Program-made: the position numbers and the translations under genes | DNA from: Lasiosphaeria ovina | Taxonomy: Eukaryota; Ascomycota; Sordariomycetes; Sordariales; Lasiosphaeriaceae | Direction of reading: 5' to 3' | Assembly: GCA_033439765.1 (NCBI GenBank) | Contig: JAULSN010000001.1 | Location: 8,990,001-9,054,000 of the forward strand | DNA length: 64,000 nucleotides | Shown here: positions 33,469 through 47,151 of the stretch, one piece after another | Position numbering within the stretch: position 1 is the first letter of the stretch | Layout: each line of letters opens with the position of its first letter | The notes under the pieces: model-generated | Databases searched by the model: none | Seen by the model: the letters and a program-made list of their open reading frames with translations, nothing else | What the model was told of the DNA's origin: nothing

Positions 33469-35473
33469 TCAGGTCAGAGTAGCCAGCATGGCCTTCATCA
33501 GCTTAGGCGGGGGACCTGCAGGACGGGGCGAACAAAGGGCATGTTAGCCATCTCTTTCTCTTTGCTAACGTGTGGTCGTCCCGGTTTTTTTTTCTCTAGA
33601 AATGCACCGCACCTCTCTCTCTCTTGGTTCACCGATATTTCGGTACACTAATAGCAAGCCTACCTCTCTTGTCCTTCTCCAGCCTGACGCCGCGGCTGGG
33701 CTCGGCGATGCGCTCAATCTCTTCCTCGTACAGCACCAGCTCGCCCGTCGAGAGGCGCTCGGCCCTGACAAAGTCCCGGCTAGAGTGCCTCTCGTGCCGG
33801 TCCCGCCGGGCCAGCTCCCGGTTCAGGTGGCTGATTTCGGAGCGGAGGCTCTCCGCGTCGGCCGAGCGGCGGCGGCGGCGGCCTTCGGCCAGGGCCAGGG
33901 GGCCGACCGGGATGGTGTTGGACACCTCACGCGGCCGGGCATCGTAGACGATGGGCGTCTCGTACGTCGTGGTGGTGGTCGTGGTGTCGTAGGCGGTTGT
34001 GAAGGACCGGGCCGGCGACACCTCGCGGAGAACCGTCGTCTTGACCACTTCGACTGGGGACTCGGGCGGTGGGTTGGCAGCGATAATCAGGGGCCCGGAG
34101 TGTGAGTAGTGCGGAGCCGGTGCGAATGAGGGCGGCGGAGCCACCTGGACGTACTCTGCGCGGGGCACCTCGACGTATTCAGTCCGACGTTCTGGCACTT
34201 CGATGTACTCGGTCTGGCGCTCGGGAACTTTGATGTACTCGGTCCGCCTCTCCTCGATAATATCCCCAGGACTGGAACGGGTGACTTCGAGTTCGCGTTC
34301 ACCTATTCGGGTTAGCATAGCATGGAGTAAAGTGGCAGCATGTCTGTGACCTACTCTTCTTGTAGTCGGCACTGAGCTTGAGCAAGTCGTCGATATTCTG
34401 TTGGCCAAGGGCTTTCTGGACTATAATGACGTTTCCCTGACCAAGATTATTAGCATCCTGTGTCGCTGGCAAAAGAATTCGACAGGTTGGATGCTCACCT
34501 CTTCCAAATAGGGATAGCCGAGGTCGATAAGGGCCCTCTTGGACACCAGGCGGGATGGAATACGGGTCTTGCCCTTCTTGGGATATTCACTCTTGGACGT
34601 AATGGTGGTTCCACCGCTCACGCTCGACGACCTACTTGAGCTTGTCGCACTCGATATGCTGCGCCCACGATGGTGACTCGTGCCTCTCGAAGCCCTAGAC
34701 TCTCGACTGTGGGTCCTCCGACGAGTGTGAATGACCTCTTTCTCGCGCACACGCTCAGGGCGGTACGCGTAAAAGTCTTCATCGCCGTGTCTTTTGGGAT
34801 CCGAGATTTGGATCTCCTCATACGAGTCACGCTCTGCGTAGACCCGGGGAGGAGGCAGGGCTCGAGAGCGGGGCAGCGGGATTGGAACATAGGGCTCTGG
34901 CCTGTACTCTCTGTTCTCTCTCCTAGCCGGAGGCCCGTACTCCTCACGCTCGTGGTAACCCCGCGGCTGCCGGTCAAAGGTGTCAAGACTCGACTGCCGT
35001 CTCACCAACCTACTGGGCCGCCTCGGAGCGGGCGATGGGCTGCGCACTCTCACCCTCTCCCTCTCCCTGTCGATAAAGACCCTCCGTTCGACTTCGCTTT
35101 CGGGCGGAGAAGGCCGTCTCCGAGGCGTGGGCGGCATTCTGGGCTCGTCATCGTATACTACTCGGCGCTCGCGCTCGCGGAACACGATATCGTCTTCGTC
35201 GCCAGGGCGGAACCGTCGCTCGGTTCGCTCGACGGAGCGTTCTCGGCGTTCGACCGACCTTTCGCGGGGCGGGGGGTAGGAGGGTGCGCGAGGCGGCGGG
35301 TTGGCGCCGCGCATGTAGACGCGGTCTTCCTCAGTCTCAGCTCTCTCAACTCTGTCGAAGCGGCTACCGCGATCCTGGTCGTAGTTGTTGAAGCGGTCGC
35401 GGTCCCAGCGCTCGGGACGATCGCCGCGATCGCTGCGGGCAGTCAGGTCGGGAACAGACGATCGGTAGGCCAT
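33469..35473 (-). CDS. DUF8035-type Arg/Asp-rich protein
   Basis: There are four exons (34499-35473, 34355-34436, 33664-34302, 33469-33515), all in phase, giving 580 aa. The first ~290 residues are disordered and strongly charged, full of RERE, RRRP and SPSP-like stretches with scattered RS dipeptides. The conserved fungal core spans exons 1-3: KGKTRIPSRLVSKRALIDLG, then YPYLEEGNVIIVQKALGQQN and IDDLLKLSADYKKSERELEV. That core is what I know as the DUF8035 region. After it come four imperfect copies of an 8-9-residue repeat (RTEYIKVPE, QTEYIEVPE, RTEYVEVPR, AEYVQV), a Thr-rich run and a helical basic segment. The last exon encodes only GPPPKLMKAMLATLT. Nuclear or RNA-related function would fit the composition but is not shown. 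Confidence 0.85.
34130..34262 (-). repeat. Imperfect peptide repeat (R/Q)TEYIxVPE
   Basis: Four neighbouring units of about nine residues encode TEY(I/V)(K/E)VP within exon 3 of the DUF8035-type gene. Confidence 0.75.
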
Positions 35474-37716
35474 TGCAACGGCAAAGACACCGCCTCAGGC
35501 TCGGGCTCGTCAGGCTCAGACGCGTGCGGGGATTGCAAGACGAAAGAGAGGGCAATTGATTCAGCGCAGCAGATTAGAAATAAGATATACAGTCCTAAGT
35601 TTGCTCGGTCGCTGGCTCTCGTCTGGTGGTCGTTCGGCCGGGTCGAACGTTAAAACTGGGGGGGAGGGGCAGCGTTGCAAGGTTTTCAACCGTCTCGAAT
35701 ACCAAATGTTGGCCCGATGACGACAGTCGATGAGACAGAATAGCGGGGGGCGGGAGGGCACCAAGAGTCCAAGAGGGAGCTAAGTGGCCCGAGCGGGCTG
35801 CCCCCGGCTCTTCTGCTGCTGCAAAGCTGGCTCGAGGCTCCACCCAGATGGATGGTGCGGAGCATTTCTGTCACGCCGCTTGAGTGCTTCTTTTGGGTTT
35901 CCTGCTCCTTCAAAGCGCCGTTCCGTGAGTGGCTACTGGCTGGAACTCTGTTTTTCGAGACTGAGGGCGAGACTGAGGGCTCGAGGAACGAGTAACTTGA
36001 AACGGTAGCGGAATGCTTGTGAAGCAACGAAACTACGGCGGACTCTGAAATCCCTCGCCAAACTTCGGACGAGGACTCCACGTTTTGGGAGTGTGCCTGA
36101 CCATCACCAAATGGAACCGTGGGTAACCTGAATTTCCAAATGGACACCTTTTATCACAGCCTTGCGTCCAGATCAGCTACAGTGTCCGTGAGGAAGGTCC
36201 TTGGGCATTGCTCTCGGTTGGGTTCTCGACGGCAAGGCGCGGCAGGCAGCGGAAGCGACCGTCCGCCCTCCACAGACAGCCCTTTGTAAATTGAGCAAAA
36301 AGGCCTGTTGAGAAAGCCTGGCCAAGCTGATTGGATGGAACGGCCTGCACCTCGATTTGTATTTTTCTCTCGTCCGGTTGCATTTACACAGCCTGCAAGG
36401 AGAGACAGGAGCACTCTGTTAGGTTCGTATTTACGGAGTACAGCACAGTGGCTCAAGGTCCAGGCCAAGGCCCAAGGCCCAAGGCCCAAGGCCCAGGCAT
36501 CACAGCCCACCAATAACAAAGCGTCCTTAACATTGTGGGGCATTTTGGGGGTGGTTGGCGGCAACGCGCTCCTTTTGAATACTGCACAAAACCACCAAGG
36601 CAATCCGTCGTGCTCGTGCGTTTCTAATTCCCGCCGGCGGATAGCTGAAGTCCGTGGCCCTCCCTCTGCTGCGTTTGTGGAGAGTTTGGGCTCATATTCT
36701 GCTCGCCGGGCAGCAGCAGGAAGGGACCTTGAACGGCATGGGATCTCTAACCAACTCTCTAAGTTTTTGGGCCGACTTCCAGTCGCCTCGTGTGACCCGC
36801 TGTGATGCCCATCACCAGAGCTGTTTCCCAGCATTCTATTCCTTCCCGGCCAATGCAACCCCTACGCCGATCTTCCGCTGCCCAGCCCGAAAGTTGGGCA
36901 TCCACAGAATAGCCCGTGGATTTTTTTTTGACTGTTGACAGAAACTGTAGGGTCCTGCACCGCGCGATGCCCTAGGGGTCTTGCACATAAGAATTGCTTG
37001 GCAGCTTATCGCTTGGGTGTTGGATCCGTCTTCACATCCCCCCACTGAGCCCGCTCGAAAGTCTTCATGTACGATGACGTCGTGCCGCGATGAGACTAAA
37101 CGTGTAAATTCCTGTGCCGGCAAACCTGGAAAGTTCGAGTATGTTCCCAATGGTCTTCTCGCAACCGATGAGGGCGGAATGCCAACTACCGTAACTTTCG
37201 TGCTACATAGCAATATGCATCTTCAAAGGCGGTGAGGATGGTTGGGATGAAGGCTTTCATGCACCGCAAAATATAGTGTCCGCCACTGGCAAGCATGGCT
37301 GCTGTGCAACTTACCATTGCCGACTTGAGACAAGAAAGACATCTCAACTCTGGGCTAAGGTTTGAGATGGCACAGAGTCGTTTTGACTCGTCGAGTAAAC
37401 ACCATACAAATTCTCCGGAACCGCGAGATCGTTCAAATGCCAAGCTCAAGTGTGGGATCCATAACCTGAAATTTTATTTATCTGATTCAAATCCTTCATA
37501 CACACTGCACCATTTTTTGTGGTTCCAGAACCGGCCTATAATCTACCCAGCAAGTCGACTGAGGGAGATCACTCACCCGAGTAATACGCCAAACTCGACC
37601 TACGTCCCCTTTTTTGTCCCGATAATATTTTAACTCCCATTGATGATATAGCCTGGTTAATAATGCGATCACGCTCGAAAACCAAGCAACCCTAAAAAGA
37701 AAAGAAGAAACCCCGA
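35474..37716. other. Intergenic between two minus-strand genes
   Basis: The left part is the promoter of the DUF8035-type gene; the right end is the 3' region of homocitrate synthase. No convincing coding sequence was seen. A short tandem repeat lies at 36463-36496. Confidence 0.4.
36463..36496. repeat. Tandem 7-mer GGCCCAA
   Basis: About four to five copies of GGCCCAA lie in intergenic DNA. Confidence 0.8.
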
Positions 37717-39867
<2,151 letters not shown>

Positions 39868-41164
39868 TTTGGTATGGTGTCGTCTCAATGGCAAGCTGGG
39901 TCGAGTTTGGGTGGTCGGGAGGAAGGGTCGAGATGCTGGGAAATTTTGGGAGCTGGAAGTAACTATGTGCTTCCCGATGTCGCTGAAATACTGTGACTTG
40001 TTTGCCCCTCTCTGCCAATCAATGAGTCAATCAGAATTTTCGCCAACCCAACACGACCCCGCAGTGGGACAGAAAGACACCAAAAGCCTTCTGACCGCCC
40101 TGGGCCACGGCGTTTGATTGGTTGGCCCCCCTGGGACGCACGTCACAGCCCTCCGCGAACATTTATCCGCCGCTTTTCACGATCAAAAGACGTCGACCCG
40201 AAGGGCGCTGCTTCAATATTAGATCAAGTGCATTTCGTTTCTGCACGGTAGGCTAGATCCGGACGGCCCGGTACACAGATATGCTATGCGGCATACAAAA
40301 TTTTTATCCCTTATTGCTTTCAGATGCCTTAGCATATAGCCTTTGCATTCTTTCTCGATCGCGTGCTCGACAATCTTTGACCTCGCGGTGTGCAAGCCGT
40401 CCCAAGAGACCACTGGCAGGCATTCTTACCTTGTCGGCCATACCTAGCAAGCATTGGATTTTTGCCATATGTGATCCTCCTATGATACTCAACCCAGAGG
40501 GACCTTCGTGGATAGAAAAGACCGCTTGAGAGGAAGACGGTAGTTTGGGAGTCATACCTACGACACTCAATTGTTGCTGGCTTGTGGATTTTACGATCCC
40601 CCACATCCGGCTGGCTGTGGATGGAGGGGAGGAGTGTGGGGAACGGGAACGAAGTTTGATGTTCCAGTGCCAAGCCCTGGTCTGTGCCACTATCCACTCA
40701 AGTCTGGGGACAGCGAATTGGCAGACGACCCCCAAAACAAGGGAGTGGGCTGGAACCACTGATGTAACGCTGACAGGGCCCTGTAAACTCTGTATTGCAC
40801 GTGGATCAACGACGGATTGTCCCCCTTTAGACCGAGGCCCAGCAACGCCCAGAATCTAGCAACCACATCGCGCCAGTCCGATCAGTGGCCTGATTCTTCT
40901 TCCCTCTCTCCTGCCAGACAAAGTGGCGTGTAAACAGATCTCTGACCTCTGGGCCGACCATAAATACATAAGGATTGGATATAAAACTGTCCAGGCTACA
41001 GATGACAATTGTGTTCGTTTGTTCAACCCAAGTTTCAAGTTTCACAGTGAAAGACAACGAGCCAAATCCGTCGATCACGTCGCTCTGTACCACTCACATA
41101 TTTACCTTACCCCTATTTTCTCCATCTGTACCACCGTCGCACAAACACGCCTAATTCTCCAGCC
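39868..41164. promoter_or_regulatory. Shared upstream region of homocitrate synthase and TANGO2-like genes
   Basis: The two genes diverge across 1.3 kb. No gene is seen between them. TATAAA at 40980-40985 points right. I could not identify a lysine-pathway regulator site with confidence. Confidence 0.45.
40980..40985 (+). promoter_or_regulatory. TATA-like element of the TANGO2-like gene
   Basis: GGATATAAAACT lies about 180 bases upstream of the ATG at 41165. It is plausible as a core promoter but unproven. Confidence 0.35.
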
Positions 41165-42295
41165 ATGTGTATTGTCTTGTTGACTACGTCGCATCCCAAA
41201 TACGCCCTCATCGTTCTCGACAACCGGGACGAGTTCATCCTAAGGCCAACCAGCAGACCGCATTGGTGGGCAGCCCAGACAGAGCCGAGTTCTACCTCCG
41301 GGGCTGATGGGCCCAAAGAATCCTCCAGTGTCGAGGTCCTCTCAAGTCGGGATCTCCAGCGGGCCGAGCGCGGCACTTGGCTGGGTGTTACCAAGAATGG
41401 CAACTTCGCCGTGCTGACCAACTATCGCGAGACGGACACGCACGATGCGATGCACCCGATACATGGCAAGCGCAGCCGCGGTGGCATGGTTACGGCCTGG
41501 TTGGGAGCCAATCCGGCCGAGTCAACCCACGATTTCGTCCGCAAGATGCTCGAGAGCGGCGACGTAAAAGGCGTCGGCGGATTCTCGCTCATCTGCGGTA
41601 AGCTGCGCAAGGCCAATTTGAAGGGCGAGAAGGGCCTCGAGCCCCTGGCCATCTTGTCTAACCGCTGTGATCACATCGATCACATTCCCTGGATTGGCGG
41701 GCAGCGCAACAGCGAGTATGGCCTCAGCAATGCCATTTACCAAGACGAAAAGGTCGAGCAGGAACTGATATGGCCTAAAGTCCGCCGCGGCATCGAACTG
41801 CTCAACCAACTCATCGCCGACAAGGCCAGCGAGGGCAAAGAGGAGGACGAACTGGTTGAAGACCTGTTCAAGATTCTCGACGAGGATAGGTTCCCACAAA
41901 ACCACATCCTGGACCTGGAGGAGGGCATCCCGCTGCTGAAGCACTCGATATTTATCCCCGCGTTTGGCGGCCAGCAGCACCAAGATGAGATGGCCGCCGC
42001 AAGACAGCGCGGAATCATCGAACAGACGGACCACGGCGACGCTGCAGAAACCCTGGCGAATGTGGCTCGACCGGACGACCAGCCAAACGGCTTTCAGACC
42101 GGTCTCTACGGCACGCAGCGGCAGACTGTCATCCTTGTGGACTGGGAAGGCAACGTGACGTACAGGGAGCGCGCCCTATGGGATTCCAACGGCAACGAAA
42201 TCCCCAGGGGGTCCGGCGACGCGACGTTCAGGTTTAAAGTCGACGGCTGGGATTCCGAGCTCAGCAACCACGTAGAACAAAGCGTCTCGTCCTGA
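41165..42295 (+). CDS. NRDE/TANGO2 family protein
   Basis: This is a single-exon gene of 376 aa. The N-terminal Cys and NRDE signature are intact: MCIVLLTTSHPKYALIVLDN followed by RDEFILRPT. It goes on with RGTWLGVTKNGNFAVLTNYR, SRGGMVTAWLG and ILSNR, all typical of the Ntn-hydrolase-like TANGO2 (DUF833) family. The C-terminal third has the family signature GTQRQTVILVDWEGNVTYRE. Compared with animal TANGO2 (about 276 aa) it carries extra insertions, notably SSTSGADGPKESSSVEVL and a Glu-rich segment around residues 220-240, as other fungal members do. The family is linked to Golgi/ER organisation and, more recently, to heme handling, but no enzymatic reaction is established. The ATG is unambiguous because the catalytic-type Cys must be residue 2. 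Confidence 0.93.
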   Translation: MCIVLLTTSHPKYALIVLDNRDEFILRPTSRPHWWAAQTEPSSTSGADGPKESSSVEVLSSRDLQRAERGTWLGVTKNGNFAVLTNYRETDTHDAMHPIHGKRSRGGMVTAWLGANPAESTHDFVRKMLESGDVKGVGGFSLICGKLRKANLKGEKGLEPLAILSNRCDHIDHIPWIGGQRNSEYGLSNAIYQDEKVEQELIWPKVRRGIELLNQLIADKASEGKEEDELVEDLFKILDEDRFPQNHILDLEEGIPLLKHSIFIPAFGGQQHQDEMAAARQRGIIEQTDHGDAAETLANVARPDDQPNGFQTGLYGTQRQTVILVDWEGNVTYRERALWDSNGNEIPRGSGDATFRFKVDGWDSELSNHVEQSVSS

Positions 42296-43796
42296 GAAGC
42301 CAGGCGGTTACCGCACTAGTCACCTTCCTATCTTATATAATTCCCGGTTCTGCGAGCTGAGACACAGAAAACAGGTCGGGGAAAAATGCGGGGTGCAGAG
42401 AGTCAGGGGAATCAGCATCAGCGTCAACATCAGCGTCAAAATTGTTTTCTGTTTTATTTGCTAGAGGGGCATTCTATTGACACGCCCAAGGATTATTATG
42501 GTTTCGTTTTGTTGGTGCATGTATAACTGAGGCCCGTTTGCCATGGATCGATCGATTTGGATACCAGGGCAACGGAAACGTTGGGCAACACAGCGTAGTT
42601 TCGTTGAAACGGCTTCGTCCAATTTATGAGGCGATACGTACCTGTTGACCCCTCTTGTAAGCATTTCGTCCCAAGTCGCCATACTAGGAACATGATTTAC
42701 CAATGTTTTGTTTGGTTGCGGTGCTTGCGAGGGCAATAAACAAGAGCACTGTTAATTCTGGTCCAGAACAGCGTTCTTGTTCCTCGTGCCTCGCCCCTGG
42801 TGGGCGCGGTTGCCCTCTTAACCACGCCTTCCGTTTTTGCGCACCCAGGAAAGCCCACCTTCCTCACACTTCCTTTACCAACTTCTCCCCCACCACTCGG
42901 TCGGGCATTCCTTCCTCCATCATACCTTCTTCCGACTTGTCCGAGCTCGGGTCGATCTTGACCTTTCGCATATACATTGATCATCATTGCGACCTATCCC
43001 TTTGTCGGATCGTGCTGTTCTCAACAACTTATATGATCAGGAAGGTACGTTGGCGACACCAGCGACTCACTGTCGTCGCCAGATCCCATCGAAATGTCCC
43101 AAACGACTTCATCCGATCTGCCACTCTACAATGAGCGATCGCAACCGCAGCTTTCCCCGGCCGGCTTGCATGCCGGCGCCGTATAACACACACACCACCG
43201 CCCGCTTCCACGCAAGCACCTCCGCGCGCAGCCGCTTTGCTAACTCGCCATGAATAGACTCAAGTTATCCAGTCTTGCGGGATCCGGTTCCTGCTTAGAG
43301 CCCAGGGAGTGGCAGTCCTACGACCAGTTACCAACTCTGGCGGCGCAAAGGTCGACGGCCCTGGCCACCACTAATCCGCCATCGCATAGGCCTCTCGCGC
43401 CATAGCAACGGAGACCATCGCCCCCTTTTGGCAATGATATAGACTTGCCAGCAGCTCTGCTCAGGTTGCGACAGTCGGCACAAACATTCATTTCGGAGAT
43501 TCTCCTGATTGCAAGTGGCGACATCACCACCGCCTTGACGACTCTAATTTGCGCGCCATTTGTTTTGGAACACATCCTTTTGGTTTTCCTCAACATTATT
43601 TGGCTTTGTCACTCCATCTTTCACCGCTTCGGAACTTCGAGCATCTCTGCATACAGTCCGTGCAACATCATAGCACATTGCAAGAGTCTCAGTCCTGTAT
43701 CCTTGGTATAGAATCGGGCCATCTACCATCTGTGAAGCAATTCTTTACTGGATATTACCTGTCTGTTGTCAAAACTGTCAACCGCTTCCCCCAGCC
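42296..43796. other. Intergenic, no gene seen
   Basis: The left part is the 3' region of the TANGO2-like gene, the right part the upstream region of the repeat-bearing gene at 43797. Open frames such as 42703-43134 have no recognisable similarity. Confidence 0.4.
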
Positions 43797-46094
43797 ATGG
43801 ATAGGACTGTCCTACAAGTCTTCTCCGGACAGGGAGATAATATGGAAGAGGCCGGACAATCGTCTCGAGCCCGGCAAAACCGACAGGCCGCGGATCCAAG
43901 GCCGCGGATCAGCAACCCTTTTGGTCCGCTTCTCATCAACAGACGGCCGGTCATGGTTGACCGGTCATCAGACCAACCCCTACCCGCTGCTATAAGCAGC
44001 TTTCGCAACACTCAGCATCCCGTTGCTGCCATGGCTCCCAACCGGACGACTGGGGAGAGCCATGCCCCCCAGATGGAATCGTCCGAGAACAAGCCAGTGT
44101 CTGGATGGCGCAAGATGCCCAAGTCAAAGACATTCGGTGTCTTTTCCAGCATCTCGCAGTCTCTCTCTCGCATTTCACTTGGGAGCCATGCTACAAACAG
44201 CAGTCGTGGCCGCAGTCGGAACGTCAGCGGCTCGTCGTCAGGCACTGCTGCCTCAAAAGCTTCGAGGGTCCCTGTTCCCTCATTCATGCGGAAGTCACCA
44301 GAGGTCGACCAGACTACGGCCATACTAGATTCGGTTTCGACAACTACAACTGTAAAGCCCTCGAGGCTGTCAGTACCCATATTCAAGAAGAATCCTAGCC
44401 AGGGCAGCCTAGATGACGATGGAACTGAATCGGGTTCTCGGCCGCAACCGTCGTCACCACAACCAGACCCCCGATATGTCACTAAGGCAATGCCGTCGCA
44501 ATACTGGGCAGGCAGATATACAGGCCTGCGTGACAAATTCCAGAATGAGCTGCTGGAGAGTGATAATATGAATATCATCATGGAAGCACATTCGGCGAGA
44601 TCCTCAGCGAGGAAACACAACCTCCCAAACTCAGTTGAGCCCATCTCCTCAACTAACGTAATCAACAATCCATCAACTTCAGCGTATGCTGTCACCGGAA
44701 TTATGCCGACAGCCCGTCTTGTAAATTACGAACCTGCCTACCAGCATCAGAAGGGTGCCGACAATATTGCCACCCGTCCAATCCGCCGTATTCCCCAGTC
44801 GGCAACGAGCAGTGCTATCCTAGAAACACCTGCCAGCAAGTACAAGAGCGACGGGAGAGCCCTCTCTCCACCATACCGCCACGATCAGTTTGACCATAAG
44901 CCGCTGCCCAAAGAGCCGTCGTATGCGGAAGAGGCACTGTCTAAGCGAGAACTGCCATTGCCGCCTTCTCCTTCGATTGTGCGGGAGAGGTACGACCGAT
45001 ACAGCCTCGACTCCGAGAATAACCACAGCCCCGTTCACCATCCACTGGGAGGACGCGCCAGTGGCGACAGAGGCATTGATCAAGGCCGAACCGTGATGGT
45101 GCGTCAGGTCGTAGCGGCAGACGCTGCGCAGCTAATGGATGACGAGGTTCGCGATCGTCGCGTATTTGTGCAGTTGGAGTCATTCTGCGCCACGACCAAG
45201 GCTCGCAAATCGTTGCATGCGTGGCAGCAAGATTACGCCAGGCGAGTCAACAACGAGAAGCTTCTGCCACCCGGTGGCACTATGGTCGATGATACGGCGG
45301 CTGGTAAAGCGGTCAAGGCGGGCCTTACTCAAGTTGGCCGTTTCCTCACTGTCAGCCGGAGAAGCTCGGGATCCGGAGTAGGAGCAGCGGATATTGCAAA
45401 GGTGACGAGTGATGCGTATCCGATAAACCCCGCCAAGCCGATGAAACGTGCTCCAGAGCACCAATACGTCAGTTTTGGAGCCGTTGTGGGAGGAGGGCCA
45501 GAGGTTACACAGGCGGCCAACGACATCTACCCGGTGGCCCACAGCAACATCTTTGAGCGTGCCCGAGAGCGTGCTCGAGAGCGCTATCGGGCTAGCCTTG
45601 GAGCCGTTGGGGGAGGAGAATCGGATATCACGGAAGCCGCGAAGAGTACCTACCCGGATATCTACAACAAGCGGCTCGATCGTGCTCGAGAGCGCCAACG
45701 CGCCAGCTTTGGAGCAGTTGGAGGAGGAGAATCGGAGGTTGCGCAGGCGAACGATATCCACCCGACTACCTACACCAATATCTTTGAGCGTGCTCGAGAG
45801 CGCTATCGGGCCAGCTTCGGAGCCAGTGAGGGAGAGGGAGCCGATGTCACCGAAGGCACGAAGAATGTTTACCCGGAAATTTACAAGCGGCGGCTTGATC
45901 GTGCCCGAGAGCGCGAGCGTCAACGCGCCAGCCTGACAAACACCAATGACGTCTCTGACCTTCGCCACGAGCCAAGGGCAAGTGGAATACCCAAGATCGA
46001 GTGCCGAGTTATTAAGCGCGGAAACAACGATGTGGATAGCGTTGGCGCAACCAACAACCAGCGGGGCCGAAGCTTCCGGATGAGCATGAATTAG
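43797..46094 (+). CDS. 765-aa disordered protein with conserved fungal core and C-terminal repeats
   Basis: This is a single-exon gene. Residues 1-220 are Ser/Arg/Pro-rich and probably disordered. A conserved-looking core begins at about residue 230 with KAMPSQYWAGRYTGLRDKFQ, and a second piece, FVQLESFCATTKARKSLHAW, lies at about residue 460. This pair is common in uncharacterised Sordariomycete proteins. The C-terminal ~190 residues are built of four imperfect units of ~37 residues: an (N/S)xxYPxxY(x)n block, an (IFE/RLD)RARERxRAS block and an FGAVGGGxxxVTxA block. They are strongly charged and probably helical. There is no signal peptide or membrane segment. Alternative starts at Met16 (MEEAGQ) or Met52 cannot be excluded, since the N-terminal residues are not conserved in any way I can check. 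Function unknown. Confidence 0.8.
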   Translation: MDRTVLQVFSGQGDNMEEAGQSSRARQNRQAADPRPRISNPFGPLLINRRPVMVDRSSDQPLPAAISSFRNTQHPVAAMAPNRTTGESHAPQMESSENKPVSGWRKMPKSKTFGVFSSISQSLSRISLGSHATNSSRGRSRNVSGSSSGTAASKASRVPVPSFMRKSPEVDQTTAILDSVSTTTTVKPSRLSVPIFKKNPSQGSLDDDGTESGSRPQPSSPQPDPRYVTKAMPSQYWAGRYTGLRDKFQNELLESDNMNIIMEAHSARSSARKHNLPNSVEPISSTNVINNPSTSAYAVTGIMPTARLVNYEPAYQHQKGADNIATRPIRRIPQSATSSAILETPASKYKSDGRALSPPYRHDQFDHKPLPKEPSYAEEALSKRELPLPPSPSIVRERYDRYSLDSENNHSPVHHPLGGRASGDRGIDQGRTVMVRQVVAADAAQLMDDEVRDRRVFVQLESFCATTKARKSLHAWQQDYARRVNNEKLLPPGGTMVDDTAAGKAVKAGLTQVGRFLTVSRRSSGSGVGAADIAKVTSDAYPINPAKPMKRAPEHQYVSFGAVVGGGPEVTQAANDIYPVAHSNIFERARERARERYRASLGAVGGGESDITEAAKSTYPDIYNKRLDRARERQRASFGAVGGGESEVAQANDIHPTTYTNIFERARERYRASFGASEGEGADVTEGTKNVYPEIYKRRLDRARERERQRASLTNTNDVSDLRHEPRASGIPKIECRVIKRGNNDVDSVGATNNQRGRSFRMSMN
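45412..45940 (+). repeat. Four imperfect ~110-base coding repeats
   Basis: The repeat unit encodes YPxxYxxx(F/L)(E/D)RARERxRASFGAVGGGE. Units start near 45420, 45525, 45645 and 45765, with a partial fifth ending at 45930. Two unit types alternate: one with IFERARER and one with RLDRARER. Confidence 0.8.
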
Positions 46095-47151
46095 GTTCTT
46101 TGTGCCTTTCTTCCTTCTCTCATATGTCTTTGTCGCCGGGCAGATTTGGAGGCATATTTCGGCGTCTGGAGTCTAGTGGCGTGTCTCTTTTATTTTCCTA
46201 TTCTTGTCTATGTTTTCTTCTTGCTCTTCCGAGACAGGGGCTCTGTAGCCGTTTGTACGATTAGGCCTGGATGCCACAACACTTTCACTGCACAAGTTGT
46301 ATGGGGTACTATTCGGGGTTGGGGAGGGAGGCATTTTATGAGGTTGTCAATGGCGGCGTTTTACGGATTTCAGGATGGTGGGATCACTTGGGTTTGGAGA
46401 CCGAGACTTGGAATTTCCGGCATAGCCTATACGCCAGATACTCGACGACTTATGATGTTGGGTATATCTGGCTGTTGGTATTGCTGGGAGATTTACTTGT
46501 CTGGTGGATTCTCACTAGTCAGTATTAAAATCAGGAGGAGGAAGCTCGAGGGTTGTTGTCTCATTTTCAGATTGGTAGTGAGGGAATTTGCAATATTTAT
46601 ATTTGCCATAACTGCCCTGTGTTAACAAGTGCGAGACTTTGAGGTCGTATATAGTCTAAAGTCATGTATCCATTTGTGATGATATTCTTCTCGTATAGCT
46701 GTACCTATATGGTTCCACTCAATCCCCTGTTTGGTGGGTTGGTGGCCATGGTGATGATACGATCTGCATATAAAAGTTGATCAGTTAGGTTTGTTATCTT
46801 ACTTCTTTCTTTCTTTCTTTCTGCTCGAAAGTATGGGTCAGACTTCCTCGTCACAGAAGGGGGTGATAAATAAATAAATTAGAAGAACCCTCAGACAGTC
46901 CATGGGGATAAAATTTTAGAAGGGCTTCGAAAGCAACCCTCAAAAGTAAAATGGAGCCAATTAAGTAAGGGGCCGGTAGTGTATTTATGGGATTATAATT
47001 TACTGCCACGACCGTAACTACCTACCTAGGAAGCTACCGTAATTGATATAATACAAATGTGCCTCTATCCGGGCCCCCATCGTCGTTTGTCATCGTCAAA
47101 ATCGTCGTATTCGTTTGCCGCACACCCCTCGGGGGGTCTGTCTGTATCTAT
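46095..47151. other. Intergenic between convergent genes
   Basis: 3' regions of the repeat-bearing gene and of the TFIIH gene. A hydrophobic open frame at 46146-46625 (plus) starts 50 bases after the previous stop, has no recognised similarity and is probably 3'-UTR sequence. TTCT repeats occur at 46803-46822. Confidence 0.4.

Noticed and set aside
36154..36938. Overlapping frames of 90-235 codons on both strands
   Set aside because: They have mixed composition, no splice pattern and no recognisable similarity, and lie in the promoter side of the DUF8035-type gene or in plain intergenic DNA.
46146..46625. Hydrophobic 159-codon plus frame
   Set aside because: It begins 50 bases after the stop of the 765-aa gene, in AT-rich sequence with no promoter, and matches nothing I know; probably 3'-UTR.
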